A DNA stretch of 47,649 bases from JBEVNR01 sp040507985 (GTDB lineage: Bacteria > Pseudomonadota > Alphaproteobacteria > Rickettsiales > UBA6187), in NCBI GenBank assembly GCA_040507985.1, contig JBEVNR010000018.1, positions 1-47,649 on the forward strand. Reading direction: 5' to 3'. The notes under the pieces are model-generated. The model did not search any database. It saw nothing but the letters and a program-made list of their open reading frames with translations, and had not been told where the DNA came from. This document shows, one piece after another, positions 7,505-15,898 of the stretch. The position numbers and the translations under genes were made by a program. Each line of letters begins with the position of its first letter. The stretch's first letter is position 1.

Positions 7505-8392
7505 TTATCTCCTCCCGCGCATGAGCAGCGCTTCCGGCGCGGATTTCTTATGCAGGCCGGTCGCGATCTTTTTGAGCAGCGTAATGACGATGCGGGAATT
7601 TTCCGGCGAGTCCGGTTTTTCCTCGTTTTTTAACTCATGGTCGGCCATCCCCGACATTTCGGCGAATTGCTGCGCGTCCATGCCCGACGCTGTCATTTGC
7701 CGGCGCACCGCGTTCGCGCGCGCGCTCGACAGCTCCCACCCGGTGGGGTACGGATCGGTCGGTATTTCCTTCGTCACCGGCGTATAGGCGGCGATGCGTA
7801 TGTAATTCGGAATGCCCGCCATGATGGACGTCGCCTTTCCCAGAATGTTTTTGGCGGCGTCGGTCAACACGGCGTCGCGATCGCCGAAGAGCGGCTTGTT
7901 GTCCAGATCGTAAATTTGTATCTCCATGCCGTCCGGCGTGACGCTTACCGTGATGTTTTGGTACGATTTAAACGCGCTTTCCAGCTCGCCCTTGGCGCTG
8001 CTTTGGTTCAGCACGTTAAAATCGACGCGCGGATTGTCTTCCGCCGCCTCTTCCGGCTTGCCCGGCAGGCGAATGATCGGGCCGGAGGGAGGCGCACCGA
8101 AAATCAATCCCTTGCTCGCCCAGTCTCCGGTGCTGTATCCTTCGGTGTTGGGCGCCCTTCCTCCCTTAAATCCGATGCCGAGCTTCCCCTGCATCCCCAT
8201 GGTCGGGCTAAAATAATCGGCCAGACCTTGCAGATTTTCCACCGGCGTGGAGGTCAGCAGCCACAACAGCAAAAAGAACGCCATCATCGCCGTCACGAAG
8301 TCGGCATAGGCCACCTTCCATGCGCCGCCGTGGTGACCGTGTCCGCCTTTCTTGATTTTCTTTATAATAATCGTTTGGTTTTTGTCGGCCAT
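7505..8392 (-). CDS. motB: Flagellar motor stator protein MotB
   Basis: MotB is the peptidoglycan-anchored half of the proton-driven flagellar stator. The 295-residue protein has a short basic N-terminus rich in Lys, Gly and His, then a single transmembrane segment containing the proton-binding aspartate (YADFVTAMMAFFLLLWLL, Asp31). After a plug and linker region, a C-terminal OmpA-like peptidoglycan-binding domain covers about residues 140-275, including a 'LSSARANAVRRQM' helix typical of the family. It starts 2 bases after the motA stop, so they are one operon with motA first. No other flagellar genes are nearby. Confidence 0.95.
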   Translation of the reverse strand: MADKNQTIIIKKIKKGGHGHHGGAWKVAYADFVTAMMAFFLLLWLLTSTPVENLQGLADYFSPTMGMQGKLGIGFKGGRAPNTEGYSTGDWASKGLIFGAPPSGPIIRLPGKPEEAAEDNPRVDFNVLNQSSAKGELESAFKSYQNITVSVTPDGMEIQIYDLDNKPLFGDRDAVLTDAAKNILGKATSIMAGIPNYIRIAAYTPVTKEIPTDPYPTGWELSSARANAVRRQMTASGMDAQQFAEMSGMADHELKNEEKPDSPENSRIVITLLKKIATGLHKKSAPEALLMRGRR

Positions 8393-8394
8393 AA

Positions 8395-9261
8395 TTACGC
8401 TTGTTCGCCGCCGCCGCTATTCAATATTTCGTCCAGCTCCTTAAACGAGGGGCGACAATGTTCGGGAACGAGCTTGCGGGCGAATTCCACCGTCACCACC
8501 GGCGCGTTGCCTTGCACGTGCGCCAATATGCCTGTTTTTAGCGTCATGAAAAATTCGGTGTTGGCCTCGCCGCGCTTGGCCATGTTGTTCGCCAACGGAC
8601 CGACCACGCCGTACCCGATCAAAATGCCCAAAAACGTGCCGACCAACGCCGCCGCGATCAACCCGCCGAGCACCTCCGGCGGTTCGGCGATGCTGCCCAT
8701 GGTTTGAATGACGCCCAGCACCGCCGCCACGATGCCGAGCGCCGGCAGTCCGTCCGCCGCCGCCGTCAGCGCCGACGCCGCCGTATGTTTTTCGTGGTTG
8801 ATGCCCTCTATTTCTTTTTCCATCAAATCTTCCAAGTGGTAGGGATTTTCCATGCCCATCGTCACCATGCGCATGTAATCGCAAAAGAAATCGACGGCAT
8901 GGTGCTTTTTCAGGAAGTCGGGATAGGCGGTAAACAATGCGTCTTCGTGCGGATTGTCTAGCGCCGGCTCGATCGCCAGCACGCCCTTGGTTTTCACCAG
9001 CTTAAACGCGTTGAACATAAAGCACAGCATGGCAATATAGTCTTTCTTCGCGTGGGGAGGGCCTTTCAGCACCCCTACGATGCCCGCGAGCAATTCCTTC
9101 AGCACGCTGCCCGGGTTGGAGATGACCGTGGCGCCGATGGCCGCGCCGAAAATGATGATGATTTCGTTCGGCTGCCACAACACGGCGAAATTGCCGTGAT
9201 GCATGGCGAATCCGCCGGCCACGCACCCGAAAACAATCACCACTCCGATAATGAACAGCAT
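8395..9261 (-). CDS. motA: Flagellar motor stator protein MotA
   Basis: MotA forms the membrane ring of the stator around MotB and couples ion flow to rotor torque. The 288-residue protein has four hydrophobic segments (two near the N-terminus, two around residues 170-220) separated by a large cytoplasmic loop that should carry the charged torque residues. The PALGIVAAVLGVI block contains the conserved proline region of the family. The start ATG 9261 is preceded by AAGGAG with good spacing. The unit motA-motB is transcribed leftwards from the 196-bp divergent gap it shares with ruvB. Confidence 0.95.
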   Translation of the reverse strand: MLFIIGVVIVFGCVAGGFAMHHGNFAVLWQPNEIIIIFGAAIGATVISNPGSVLKELLAGIVGVLKGPPHAKKDYIAMLCFMFNAFKLVKTKGVLAIEPALDNPHEDALFTAYPDFLKKHHAVDFFCDYMRMVTMGMENPYHLEDLMEKEIEGINHEKHTAASALTAAADGLPALGIVAAVLGVIQTMGSIAEPPEVLGGLIAAALVGTFLGILIGYGVVGPLANNMAKRGEANTEFFMTLKTGILAHVQGNAPVVTVEFARKLVPEHCRPSFKELDEILNSGGGEQA

Positions 9262-9403
9262 AGATTCTCCTTAGGGTTCGCGCGATGCGTATATAACTTT
9301 TACGCGCTTTTCTTAGTCGGATACTCTACCGGGAAATGATGTGCATTGCGTTAATGCATTTATATGTATGTAAAATTACATAATCTAACATGGAAAAATT
9401 TTT

Positions 9404-9433
9404 TTGTTCAAAAAACGCCGCCGCCGTTATACT
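9404..9433 (+). promoter_or_regulatory. Possible sigma-70 promoter for ruvB
   Basis: TTGTTC at 9404-9409 and TATACT at 9428-9433 are separated by 18 bp, upstream of ruvB in the A/T-rich divergent gap with motA. The -10 is good and the -35 is weak. Confidence 0.4.
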
Positions 9434-9457
9434 ATACGTCCTTAGACTCCACGCGAT

Positions 9458-10507
9458 ATGCCCATGAACGAACGCAATTCCGCACTTTCTCCCCTGCCTG
9501 CGCCCGAAGACGGCCAGGAAGCGCGCCTGCGTCCGGACCGCCTGGAGCATTTCGCCGGGCAAGAGCACATGAAGGACAATCTGCGCGTCTTTATTAAAGC
9601 CGCCGCCGCGCGGCAAGAGGCGATGGACCACGTCGTATTGCACGGCCCTCCCGGACTGGGAAAAACCACCGTCGCCCATATCGTCGCCGCCGAACTTGGC
9701 GTGGGTTTTCGCGCCACCGCCGCGCCGCTTCTAACCAAGGCGGGAGATCTGGCGGCCATTCTGACCAACTTGCAGCCGCGCGATGTATTGTTCATCGATG
9801 AAATTCATCGCCTCGGCGCCCACGTGGAAGAGGTGCTGTACTCCGCCATGGAAGATTTTTCGCTTGATTTAATTATCGGAGAAGGTCCTGCCGCGCGGAC
9901 GGTGCGCATTCCACTTCCGCCCTTCACCCTAATCGGCGCGACGACGCGCATGGGGCTAATTTCCGGTCCGCTGCGCGACCGCTTCGGCATTCCGTTGCGG
10001 CTCTCGTTTTATACGCCCGAAGAGCTTGCACGCGTGCTCGAGCGCGCCGCCGCCATTATGGGGACGCGCATGGAAGAAGGCGTGGCGCTCGGCGTGGCCA
10101 AGCGTTCGCGCGGCACTCCCCGCATCGCGCTGCGATTGCTTCGCCGCATTCGCGATTTCGCCGATTGCGAAGGGGCGACGAGCGTCGGCGCCGCGCTGGC
10201 CGACTACGCCCTCACGCGGCTGGACGTCGACGCCGTCGGGTTGGACAAGGGAGATTACCGTTACTTGCGGTTCATCGCCGAAAAATACGACGGCGGACCG
10301 GTGGGAGTGGAAACGATCGCGGCCGGCTTGGCCGAGCAACGCGACTCCATCGAAGAAACGCTCGAGCCGTACTTGCTGCAACAAGGCTTCGTTAAACGCA
10401 CCCCGCGCGGACGCGTCCTTACCAGGCTCGCCTTCGCGCATCTTAACCTGCCGTTGCCGGAATCCGCTTCGGGGAACGGCGACTTGTTTGGAAACACTTC
10501 GGCATGA
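9458..10507 (+). CDS. ruvB: Holliday junction branch-migration helicase RuvB
   Basis: RuvB is the hexameric AAA+ motor that, with RuvA, drives branch migration of Holliday junctions. The 349-residue protein has Walker A GPPGLGKTT (residues 63-71), Walker B with DEIH at 114-117, the 'GATTRMGLISGPLRDRFG' sensor/arginine region, and the winged-helix DNA-binding C-terminus (GPVGVETIAAGL, then 'EPYLLQQGFVKRTPRGR'). ATG 9458 or ATG 9464 could be the start; no strong Shine-Dalgarno is visible for either. ruvA and ruvC, usually just upstream, are absent here. The stop overlaps the start of the next gene as ATGA. Confidence 0.96.
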   Translation: MPMNERNSALSPLPAPEDGQEARLRPDRLEHFAGQEHMKDNLRVFIKAAAARQEAMDHVVLHGPPGLGKTTVAHIVAAELGVGFRATAAPLLTKAGDLAAILTNLQPRDVLFIDEIHRLGAHVEEVLYSAMEDFSLDLIIGEGPAARTVRIPLPPFTLIGATTRMGLISGPLRDRFGIPLRLSFYTPEELARVLERAAAIMGTRMEEGVALGVAKRSRGTPRIALRLLRRIRDFADCEGATSVGAALADYALTRLDVDAVGLDKGDYRYLRFIAEKYDGGPVGVETIAAGLAEQRDSIEETLEPYLLQQGFVKRTPRGRVLTRLAFAHLNLPLPESASGNGDLFGNTSA

Positions 10508-11358
10508 CGTCACCGTCGTCCTTATCCCAATTGCGCGACGTCGATCCGTCCCTCTATTTTTCGGCCATGTTCGCCCCTAAAGGGGTGGCGGACGCCTATC
10601 TTGCGCTTTATCGACTGCAAGCCGAACTCGCGCGCGTCCCCTCACGCACGACCGAACCGGTCGCCGCGCATATTCGTCTGGAATGGTGGCGCGAGGCGCT
10701 CGGCGAGCTATATCGCGGCCCCGCGCGCAATTACGACCTCTTGCGTCAGATAAAGCCGCTGATTAAGCGCTATCCCTACGCCATGGAACAGGAAAGGTTG
10801 TTCGAGGCGGTGGACGCCGCCCTGCTGCGCGCCGATACGCGCGATCTGCCGGACGTGACCTCCTGGCGCCGTTACGCGAAAAACACCGAGGCGCCCGCGC
10901 TAAAAATCGCCGCCGCCTGTACGGCGGCCGGACTTGAGGGCGGGGAAGCCTACGCCGAATGCGTCGCCGGCATTCGCGGCATGGCGCGCTCGCTCATTCC
11001 GACGAAAGAAGAGGCGGCGAAGCGGTTGTTGCTCTGGCCCGATTCCGTCTTTAAAAACGCCGGAGCGACGAAAACCGAGGCGATCGAGGGAATAAACGAC
11101 GCCGGCGTCTCCAAGGCGGGAAAGGCATTGTCCGTCGAAATTCGCCGCGACCTCAACGCCGCCGAATTCATTCGCAAAAGCCTGCCCGAGAAAGCGCGCA
11201 AGCGTCTTTTTCCCTTGCGCGCCTTGGCGATCGTCGCCGAAAGGCGGGTCCGCCGTTTTGAGAGGAACGGTTGCCTTCCGAAGGACGACGCGCCCCAATC
11301 GCTTCTCGAACCGTGGCTTGCGGTACGGTTGTTGTGGGAAAATACGGTAAGGCGGTAG
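10504..11358 (+). CDS. Squalene/phytoene synthase-fold protein (NDUFAF6-like)
   Basis: The 284-residue protein belongs to the trans-isoprenyl diphosphate synthase head-to-head fold: LYFSAMFAPKGVADAYLALYRLQAELARV, cited here only by its key words, matches the start of that fold, and 'RLEWWREALGELY' is typical. The aspartate-rich metal-binding motifs of true squalene or phytoene synthases are not evident at the first site (a YRLQAELARV helix replaces it). This is the pattern of the mitochondrial complex I assembly factor NDUFAF6 and its alphaproteobacterial relatives. An isoprenoid-synthetic role is therefore less likely than an assembly or lipid-related role. It overlaps ruvB by 4 bases and is probably co-translated. 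Confidence 0.75.
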   Translation: MTSPSSLSQLRDVDPSLYFSAMFAPKGVADAYLALYRLQAELARVPSRTTEPVAAHIRLEWWREALGELYRGPARNYDLLRQIKPLIKRYPYAMEQERLFEAVDAALLRADTRDLPDVTSWRRYAKNTEAPALKIAAACTAAGLEGGEAYAECVAGIRGMARSLIPTKEEAAKRLLLWPDSVFKNAGATKTEAIEGINDAGVSKAGKALSVEIRRDLNAAEFIRKSLPEKARKRLFPLRALAIVAERRVRRFERNGCLPKDDAPQSLLEPWLAVRLLWENTVRR

Positions 11359-11493
11359 GCGAGACTGCAAAGTTACCTATATTTTCGGGAAAAATGCGCG
11401 TCCGCCTGCGACAAGATTCTTGCGTCCGGAGCTTTTAGAGCATATAGTGTGCGTCGAATTACGTTAATATAGTTTAGTGTGAGGTAAGCGATC

Positions 11494-11868
11494 GTGAGTA
11501 TGCGTTTCGATCCCATCAGCATCGTGCCTTCCGCGCACGCCCAGGAAAAAATCGGCGCTCCCGCAGTCGGTCAAGGTGCCCATGCCCAGCCGGCCTGGGT
11601 AGGATTCCTGCCGTTCGTACTGATTATCGCCGTGTTTTACATGCTGGTGATTCGCCCTCAAAACAAGCGCTATAAACAGCATAAGGAAATGCTGGCGGCG
11701 GTCGGCAAGGGCGACGACGTCGTCACGCAGGGCGGATTGCTGGGAAAGGTCGTGAAGGTCGAACCCGAGAGCGACGTGCTCCACATCGAAATCGCGCCGC
11801 AAGTGGTGGTGAAAGTCAAGCGCCAAGGCGTCGCCGAACGGGTCGTCACAGAGACTAAAGCGGCGTAA
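11494..11868 (+). CDS. yajC: Preprotein translocase subunit YajC
   Basis: YajC is a small inner-membrane protein that associates with SecDF in protein export. After an N-terminal extension that looks like a cleaved signal (…SAHAQ), there is one transmembrane helix (about residues 36-52, FLPFVLIIAVFYMLVIRPQ) followed by the conserved 'RPQNKRYKQHKEMLAAVGKGDDVVT' region and the 'GGLLGKVV' beta domain. The start is GTG 11494 (GAGG at 11481-11484) or ATG 11500 two codons later. secD and secF, its usual neighbours, are not here; a Trm112-like gene and an epimerase follow. Confidence 0.92.
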   Translation: MSMRFDPISIVPSAHAQEKIGAPAVGQGAHAQPAWVGFLPFVLIIAVFYMLVIRPQNKRYKQHKEMLAAVGKGDDVVTQGGLLGKVVKVEPESDVLHIEIAPQVVVKVKRQGVAERVVTETKAA

Positions 11869-11891
11869 ATAACTTTTGCGCGAGTTTTCCC

Positions 11892-12092
11892 ATGCCTTCG
11901 GTAAGCGAGTTTGATGCGTCTTTGTTGGAAATTTTGGTGTGCCCCGTCACCAAGGGACCGATCGTTTATGACAAAAACGCACAGGAATTAATTTCAGAGC
12001 GGGCGGGACTTGCCTTTCCCGTTCGCGACGGCATTCCCGTCATGCTGGAGGAAGAGGCAAGAAAGTTGGACGCCTCTTCTCCCGTCGAATGA
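11892..12092 (+). CDS. Trm112-like protein (UPF0434/YcaR family)
   Basis: A 66-residue protein of the bacterial Trm112-like family, with the L-x-x-I-L-V-C-P-V-T-K-G-P motif at about residues 13-22 and the SERAGLAFPVRDGIPVML block near 36-53. Eukaryotic Trm112 activates RNA and protein methyltransferases; the bacterial role is unproven. Only one of the zinc-ligand cysteine positions seen in some relatives is present, so it probably does not bind zinc in the classical way. It overlaps the next gene by ATGA and lies 23 bases after yajC. Confidence 0.88.
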   Translation: MPSVSEFDASLLEILVCPVTKGPIVYDKNAQELISERAGLAFPVRDGIPVMLEEEARKLDASSPVE

Positions 12093-13084
12093 CGGTTTTG
12101 CTTACCGGTTGCGCCGGTTTTATTGGATATCACGTGGGCGAGGCGTTGCTTGCCCACGGCAAGACCGTGCTTGGCGTCGACTCCCTTTCCGATTATTACG
12201 ACGTAAACCTTAAACGCGCTCGGCTTAACCTGCTGGAAAGCCGCCCCGGCTTTCGCTTTATGCGCCTCGATTTGTCGCTTAAGGAATCGTACGGCGCCCT
12301 CCCCTCCTCCGGCGTCACTCATATTATCCATCTGGCCGCGCAAGCCGGCGTCAGGCATTCGCTGCTGGCCCCGGAAGATTATATTCGCGACAACGTGCTG
12401 GCGTCGACGCTCATGCACGAATATGCGCGGCGCCTGCCGAACCTCGCGCACTACCTTTACGCCAGCTCCAGCTCCGTCTACGGGGCGAACGTCGCGCAGC
12501 CGTTCCGCGAAACCGACGTCGTGCGCCGCCCCAATTCGCTATACGCCGCCACGAAAGGCGCGTGCGAACTTATTGGAAGGTGCTACGCCTCGCTTTACGG
12601 CGCTCCCTCCACCGGCCTGCGTTTTTTTACCGTCTACGGCCCGTGGGGCAGGCCGGACATGGCTCCGTGGATATTCGCCAAGGCGATTATGGAGGACAAC
12701 CCGATTCGCGTCTTTAATCGCGGAATGATGAAGCGCGACTTCACCTATGTCGACGACGTGACGCGTTGCGTCGTCGCGGCGCTTGACCGCCCTCCCCTTC
12801 CGACCGACGCGGACATGCAAGACCCCGCCGGGTTCGTTCCCCACCGCGTCGTCAATATCGGAAACGGCTCGCCCGTCGCCTTGATCGATTTCATTCGCGC
12901 CATCGAAAGCGCCATCGGGAAAAAAGCGATCATGCGGATGGAGGATATGCAACCCGGCGACGTATGCGAAACCTATGCGGACGTCACGCTCGCGCATGCG
13001 CTGTACGGATACTCCCCGACAACGACGCTTGAAAAAGGCGTCCCCGCGTTCGTTTCATGGTATAAAAACGTATTTTGTCAATAA
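12089..13084 (+). CDS. NAD-dependent sugar-nucleotide epimerase (UDP-glucuronate 4-epimerase-like)
   Basis: An extended short-chain dehydrogenase of 331 residues. The NAD-binding glycine motif TGCAGFIG is at residues 6-13, and the catalytic Y-x-x-x-K is Tyr152/Lys156 within SLYAATKGACE, with a preceding 'YASSSSVYG' serine block. The 'GVDSLSDYYDVNLKRARL' segment and 'TVYGPWGRPDMAPWIFA' are characteristic of UDP-glucuronate 4-epimerases, which supply UDP-galacturonate for envelope polysaccharides. Related epimerases share much of this, so the substrate is a likely assignment rather than a certain one. The start ATG 12089 overlaps the previous stop (ATGA). The operon ends here: an A/T-rich spacer and a new promoter follow. 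Confidence 0.85.
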   Translation: MTVLLTGCAGFIGYHVGEALLAHGKTVLGVDSLSDYYDVNLKRARLNLLESRPGFRFMRLDLSLKESYGALPSSGVTHIIHLAAQAGVRHSLLAPEDYIRDNVLASTLMHEYARRLPNLAHYLYASSSSVYGANVAQPFRETDVVRRPNSLYAATKGACELIGRCYASLYGAPSTGLRFFTVYGPWGRPDMAPWIFAKAIMEDNPIRVFNRGMMKRDFTYVDDVTRCVVAALDRPPLPTDADMQDPAGFVPHRVVNIGNGSPVALIDFIRAIESAIGKKAIMRMEDMQPGDVCETYADVTLAHALYGYSPTTTLEKGVPAFVSWYKNVFCQ

Positions 13085-13128
13085 ACATACATATTTAGTA
13101 AATATTTTAATTCTTATTTTATGAATAG

Positions 13129-13157
13129 TTGATATTCTTCTAAAACATCGGTATAAT
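13129..13157 (+). promoter_or_regulatory. Sigma-70 type promoter
   Basis: TTGATA (13129-13134) and a consensus TATAAT (13152-13157) are separated by exactly 17 bp, in an A/T-rich spacer 26 bases upstream of the exported hypothetical gene at 13184. Confidence 0.7.
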
Positions 13158-13183
13158 CCATTGATTTTAACGGAGAAGGATGT

Positions 13184-13675
13184 ATGGCGGCGAGTGGAGC
13201 GTATCTAGTAAAAAAACCCTCAATTTTTAAAATGGTCGGCGCCTTTGCCCTTGCGGCGCTGCTTGGGACGGGGAGCGCCCTTCCCGCCCGCGCGCAAGAA
13301 TGCGCCAATCCGCAAGAGCGGGCCGCCTTGGACATTCGCGCCATGCAAAGCGAGTTGATGGTCGCGGCGCTTTCCTGCCATAAAAACGCGGAATATAACC
13401 GCATCGTGGCCATGCATAAAGATCGCCTGGCGATGGCCGGACGCGAAATGCGCGAATATTTCGGTCGGGTCTACGCGGAAAAAGCGAACGCCACCATGAA
13501 CGCCTTCGTCACCGACCTGGCGAACAAAACTTCCAACATTAGCCTTGGCGTCGACATCGACCAATATTGCCAAAAAGCGGGCTACGTCTTTAACATGCTG
13601 CTTAGCGGCCAGGATCCGACGCGGTTGGCGCCGTATTTCTCCCACTTGCACGACGTAAAGACATGTCGCAACTAA
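13184..13675 (+). CDS. Exported hypothetical protein, conserved in alphaproteobacteria
   Basis: The 163-residue protein has an N-terminal signal sequence (hydrophobic stretch about residues 17-31) ending in an A-R-A-Q type cleavage site around residue 37, so the mature part should be periplasmic. The mature region has four cysteines (two near the N-terminus of the mature part, two near the C-terminus), which could form disulfides. The 'MQSELMVAALSCHKNAEYNRIV' and 'MREYFGRVYAEKANATMNAFVTDLAN' helices resemble a conserved alphaproteobacterial family of unknown function that I recognise only by pattern. Start ATG 13184 has GGAGAAGG at 13172-13179, and a near-perfect promoter lies upstream. It is a single-gene unit. 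Confidence 0.75.
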   Translation: MAASGAYLVKKPSIFKMVGAFALAALLGTGSALPARAQECANPQERAALDIRAMQSELMVAALSCHKNAEYNRIVAMHKDRLAMAGREMREYFGRVYAEKANATMNAFVTDLANKTSNISLGVDIDQYCQKAGYVFNMLLSGQDPTRLAPYFSHLHDVKTCRN

Positions 13676-13825
13676 TGGTTGCAATACTTAAACCAAGGGA
13701 AGAATTGACGCAGCGCGTCATCTAATTTAATTGCAATCGCCGCGCGACATAGATTAAAATCGTTATTTACATGCAATAGGCCGACGACGAGTCGAAGGCC
13801 TGACATTTGAGAGCGGGGATTTTAT

Positions 13826-13996
13826 ATGTCTATGTCGACGCAGCTTTTAGTTGAAAAAAATGCGGAAACAACGCGCAAGTCTTCCGCCTCACCCGCTCCC
13901 GCTTCCTCTCCCGCCTCGCCCCCTTCCCTCGCCGTCGCCTCCGCCGCCGTTCGCTCGGAGAAGGAAAACGACGCCTGCGTCGTCGCGACCGACTGA
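13826..13996 (+). CDS. Possible small Ala/Pro/Ser-rich protein
   Basis: A 56-residue frame from ATG 13826 to TGA 13994-13996, preceded by a purine-rich GAGAGCGGGGA sequence. The protein starts MSMSTQLLVEKNAE, continues as a Ser-Pro-Ala tract, and ends in a charged tail. No family is recognised. It lies in an otherwise gene-free 477-bp gap (13676-14152) between an exported hypothetical and glutamine synthetase. Upstream, an imperfect stem formed by AGGCC and GGCCT arms lies at about 13777-13801. The low-complexity composition could also be an accident of GC-rich sequence, so this is tentative. Confidence 0.3.
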   Translation: MSMSTQLLVEKNAETTRKSSASPAPASSPASPPSLAVASAAVRSEKENDACVVATD

Positions 13997-14035
13997 CGGA
14001 AAGCGACCAAACGCCGCACGGCGCCTAAAAAACGC

Positions 14036-14064
14036 TTAACTTTTCGGAAAAGGCGCTGTATAGT
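14036..14064 (+). promoter_or_regulatory. Probable promoter for glutamine synthetase II
   Basis: TTAACT (14036-14041) and TATAGT (14059-14064) are 17 bp apart, 89 bases before the glutamine synthetase start. The match is fair (4/6 and 5/6). I see no convincing sigma-54 (GG-N10-GC) element or NtrC site. Confidence 0.45.
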
Positions 14065-14152
14065 TCCGATCCAAGCCTAGCGGGGCGCCATCCTATGCGT
14101 TGCGCCGCCGCAAGCATGGCGAAACTATAGATGACGGAGCTTTCTTTTTATC

Positions 14153-15256
14153 ATGCAGGAAACACAATTCGCCGAATATATCTGGCTGGACGGAGCCGTT
14201 CCGGTGCGTCAAATTCGTTCCAAGGCACGGACGGTCAGCGTAGGGTACGAACCCTGCGTCGAAGATTTCCCCGAATGGTCTTTCGACGGCTCTTCGACCG
14301 AACAGGCGGAAGGAAAGGACTCCGACTGTATTTTAAAGCCGGTTTATTTCGTCGACGATCCGGTGCGCGGCGTCGGCAATTATCTCGTGATGTGCGAAGT
14401 CTACAATCCCGACGGCAAGACCGTCCACCCTTCCAACAGCAGGGCCAAATTGCGCGCGGTGCTTGACGCCGGCGCCGCCGAACACGATCCGTGGGTGGGA
14501 TTCGAGCAAGAATACACCATTTTTGAAGGCCATCGCCCGCTCGGCTGGCCCGAACACGGCTTCCCCGCCCCGCAAGGCCCGTATTATTGCGGCGTCGGGC
14601 CAAAGCAAATTTTAGGCCGCGTCCTCGCCGAACGGCACGCCGAAGCCTGCATCGAAGCCGGAATGCTTTTTTACGGCATTAACGCCGAGGTGATGCCCGG
14701 GCAATGGGAGTTCCAAATCGGCTATCGCGGCATCGAAGGCGACGAGGAACGCGCCGGGGCCCTTGCCGTGTGCGACCAAATGTGGATCGCGCGCTGGTTG
14801 ATCCATCGCATCAGCGAGGAGTTCGGCTACCACGTCTCCCTCGACAACAAGCCGATGTCCGGCGACTGGAACGGCGCGGGCATGCACACCAATTTTTCCA
14901 CCAACGACACTCGCGACCCCAAAAAAGGACGCGACGCGATTCGCAAGGCGGAACACGCGCTCAGCGGCAAGCATAAAGAGCATATCGCCGTCTATGGCCA
15001 CAATCTGGAAGCGCGCTTAACCGGAAAGCACGAAACCTGCGACATTAACACGTTCAAGACCGGCGTGGCCGATCGCGGATCTTCCATACGCGTGCCGCGC
15101 GGCGTCGACCTAAAAGGCTGCGGCTATTTTGAAGACCGCCGACCGGGCGCGAACGCCGATCCCTATTTGGTTGCCGCTCGCCTCTGCGCCACCGTGTGCG
15201 GCGTAGACGACGCGATGCTTCCGGGCGTGGGCGAAAGCGAGAAAAAAGTCGCGTAA
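14153..15256 (+). CDS. glnII: Glutamine synthetase, type II (eukaryotic type)
   Basis: This ATP-dependent enzyme makes glutamine from glutamate and ammonia. The 367-residue length, much shorter than GS type I, and the N-terminal AEYIWLDG start mark it as GSII, the class of eukaryotes and some alphaproteobacteria such as rhizobia. Conserved pieces are the WSFDGSSTEQAEGKDSDCILKP beta-grasp region, 'WVGFEQEYTIFEG' with metal-binding glutamates, 'MPGQWEFQIG', the 'GAGMHTNFST' block and 'DRGSSIRVPR'. GSII is not adenylylated as GSI is. The gene stands alone with its own promoter and a strong downstream hairpin; whether the genome also has GSI is not visible here. Confidence 0.95.
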   Translation: MQETQFAEYIWLDGAVPVRQIRSKARTVSVGYEPCVEDFPEWSFDGSSTEQAEGKDSDCILKPVYFVDDPVRGVGNYLVMCEVYNPDGKTVHPSNSRAKLRAVLDAGAAEHDPWVGFEQEYTIFEGHRPLGWPEHGFPAPQGPYYCGVGPKQILGRVLAERHAEACIEAGMLFYGINAEVMPGQWEFQIGYRGIEGDEERAGALAVCDQMWIARWLIHRISEEFGYHVSLDNKPMSGDWNGAGMHTNFSTNDTRDPKKGRDAIRKAEHALSGKHKEHIAVYGHNLEARLTGKHETCDINTFKTGVADRGSSIRVPRGVDLKGCGYFEDRRPGANADPYLVAARLCATVCGVDDAMLPGVGESEKKVA

Positions 15257-15264
15257 CTAAAAAC

Positions 15265-15294
15265 AAGGAAGGAGAAAAACTTTTCTCCTTCCTT
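15265..15294 (+). terminator. Terminator hairpin after glutamine synthetase II
   Basis: A perfect 14-bp inverted repeat (AAGGAAGGAGAAAA at 15265-15278 and its complement at 15281-15294) with a 2-base centre begins 8 bases after the glnII stop. No long T-run follows, so a role in RNA end protection is also possible. Confidence 0.65.
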
Positions 15295-15410
15295 ACAAAA
15301 TAAGCGTGCGCAATTCTTCAGAAGCAGGAAATGACGATATATATCAGGGAAAAGACGCCAATTGCTAACAAGTTATAATGCGCTTCGCGCAAAATTTTAA
15401 AAAACACTGG

Positions 15411-15430
15411 ATTCCCGCTTTCGCGGGAAT
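15411..15430. repeat. REP-like palindrome
   Basis: ATTCCCGC-TTTC-GCGGGAAT forms an 8-bp stem with a 4-base loop, flanked by GG and GACG. This is the form of REP-type repeats seen across many proteobacteria. A diverged relative sharing TTTCGCGGGAATGAC lies at 41331-41356. The spacer 15257-15514 otherwise holds only the glnII hairpin and the leader of the next gene. Confidence 0.6.
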
Positions 15431-15514
15431 GACGAAAAAGAAAAAACTAACGTATTAATTCATAAATACCGTAGCATATTAGGTAAAATGACTATACATA
15501 AGGAACCTGTGTAT

Positions 15515-15898
15515 ATGAAAGCGTTGGCGCGTTTTTTCCTCCTCGTTTCCTTCATATGCGCCGGGGGCGCCGGCACTTCTTATGCGGCCTCTCCCGCCGA
15601 CGCGCTTTTTAAGGAAGAACCGCTTGCGACGGTGCGTTTTTATAACCCTGACGTCAATTATGCCTCCGCCGTCCAAAACGCGTTGAAAGCGGCGGCGTCC
15701 GTGCATAACGGCGTCGTGTTCGTCATTCGCGGCACGTCCGTCGCGGGATCGGACAGATCAAAAACTTTCGTGCGCCAACAGGCGGAAAACACGTTGCTCA
15801 TGCTCCGGGAGATGAAGGTGGAAAACGGCCGAATACAAACGCTTTACGACGTGGACGACGCCTCTCCCTACCCCGTCTTGCGCGTCTATGTCCGCTAA
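15515..15898 (+). CDS. Exported hypothetical protein upstream of oxidase-I-like gene
   Basis: From ATG 15515 (AAGGA at 15499-15503) the protein has 127 residues; the frame is open for nine more codons. The N-terminus is a signal peptide (MKALARFFLLVSFICAGG…SYAA), so the mature protein is periplasmic. The mature part is a compact alpha/beta domain: a first strand around 'LATVRFYNPDVNYASAV', a second 'GVVFVIRGTS', then a helix and a final 'YPVLRVYVR' strand. It resembles a conserved alphaproteobacterial family whose members end in a similar V-x-x-Y-V-R strand, but I know of no assigned function. Its last 11 bases overlap the start of the oxidase-I-like gene, so the two products may work together. 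Confidence 0.7.
   Translation: MKALARFFLLVSFICAGGAGTSYAASPADALFKEEPLATVRFYNPDVNYASAVQNALKAAASVHNGVVFVIRGTSVAGSDRSKTFVRQQAENTLLMLREMKVENGRIQTLYDVDDASPYPVLRVYVR

Noticed and set aside
13826..13996. A known small regulator such as PII (GlnB) next to glutamine synthetase
   Set aside because: The 56-residue product is low in complexity and has none of the PII features, including the T-loop tyrosine region.
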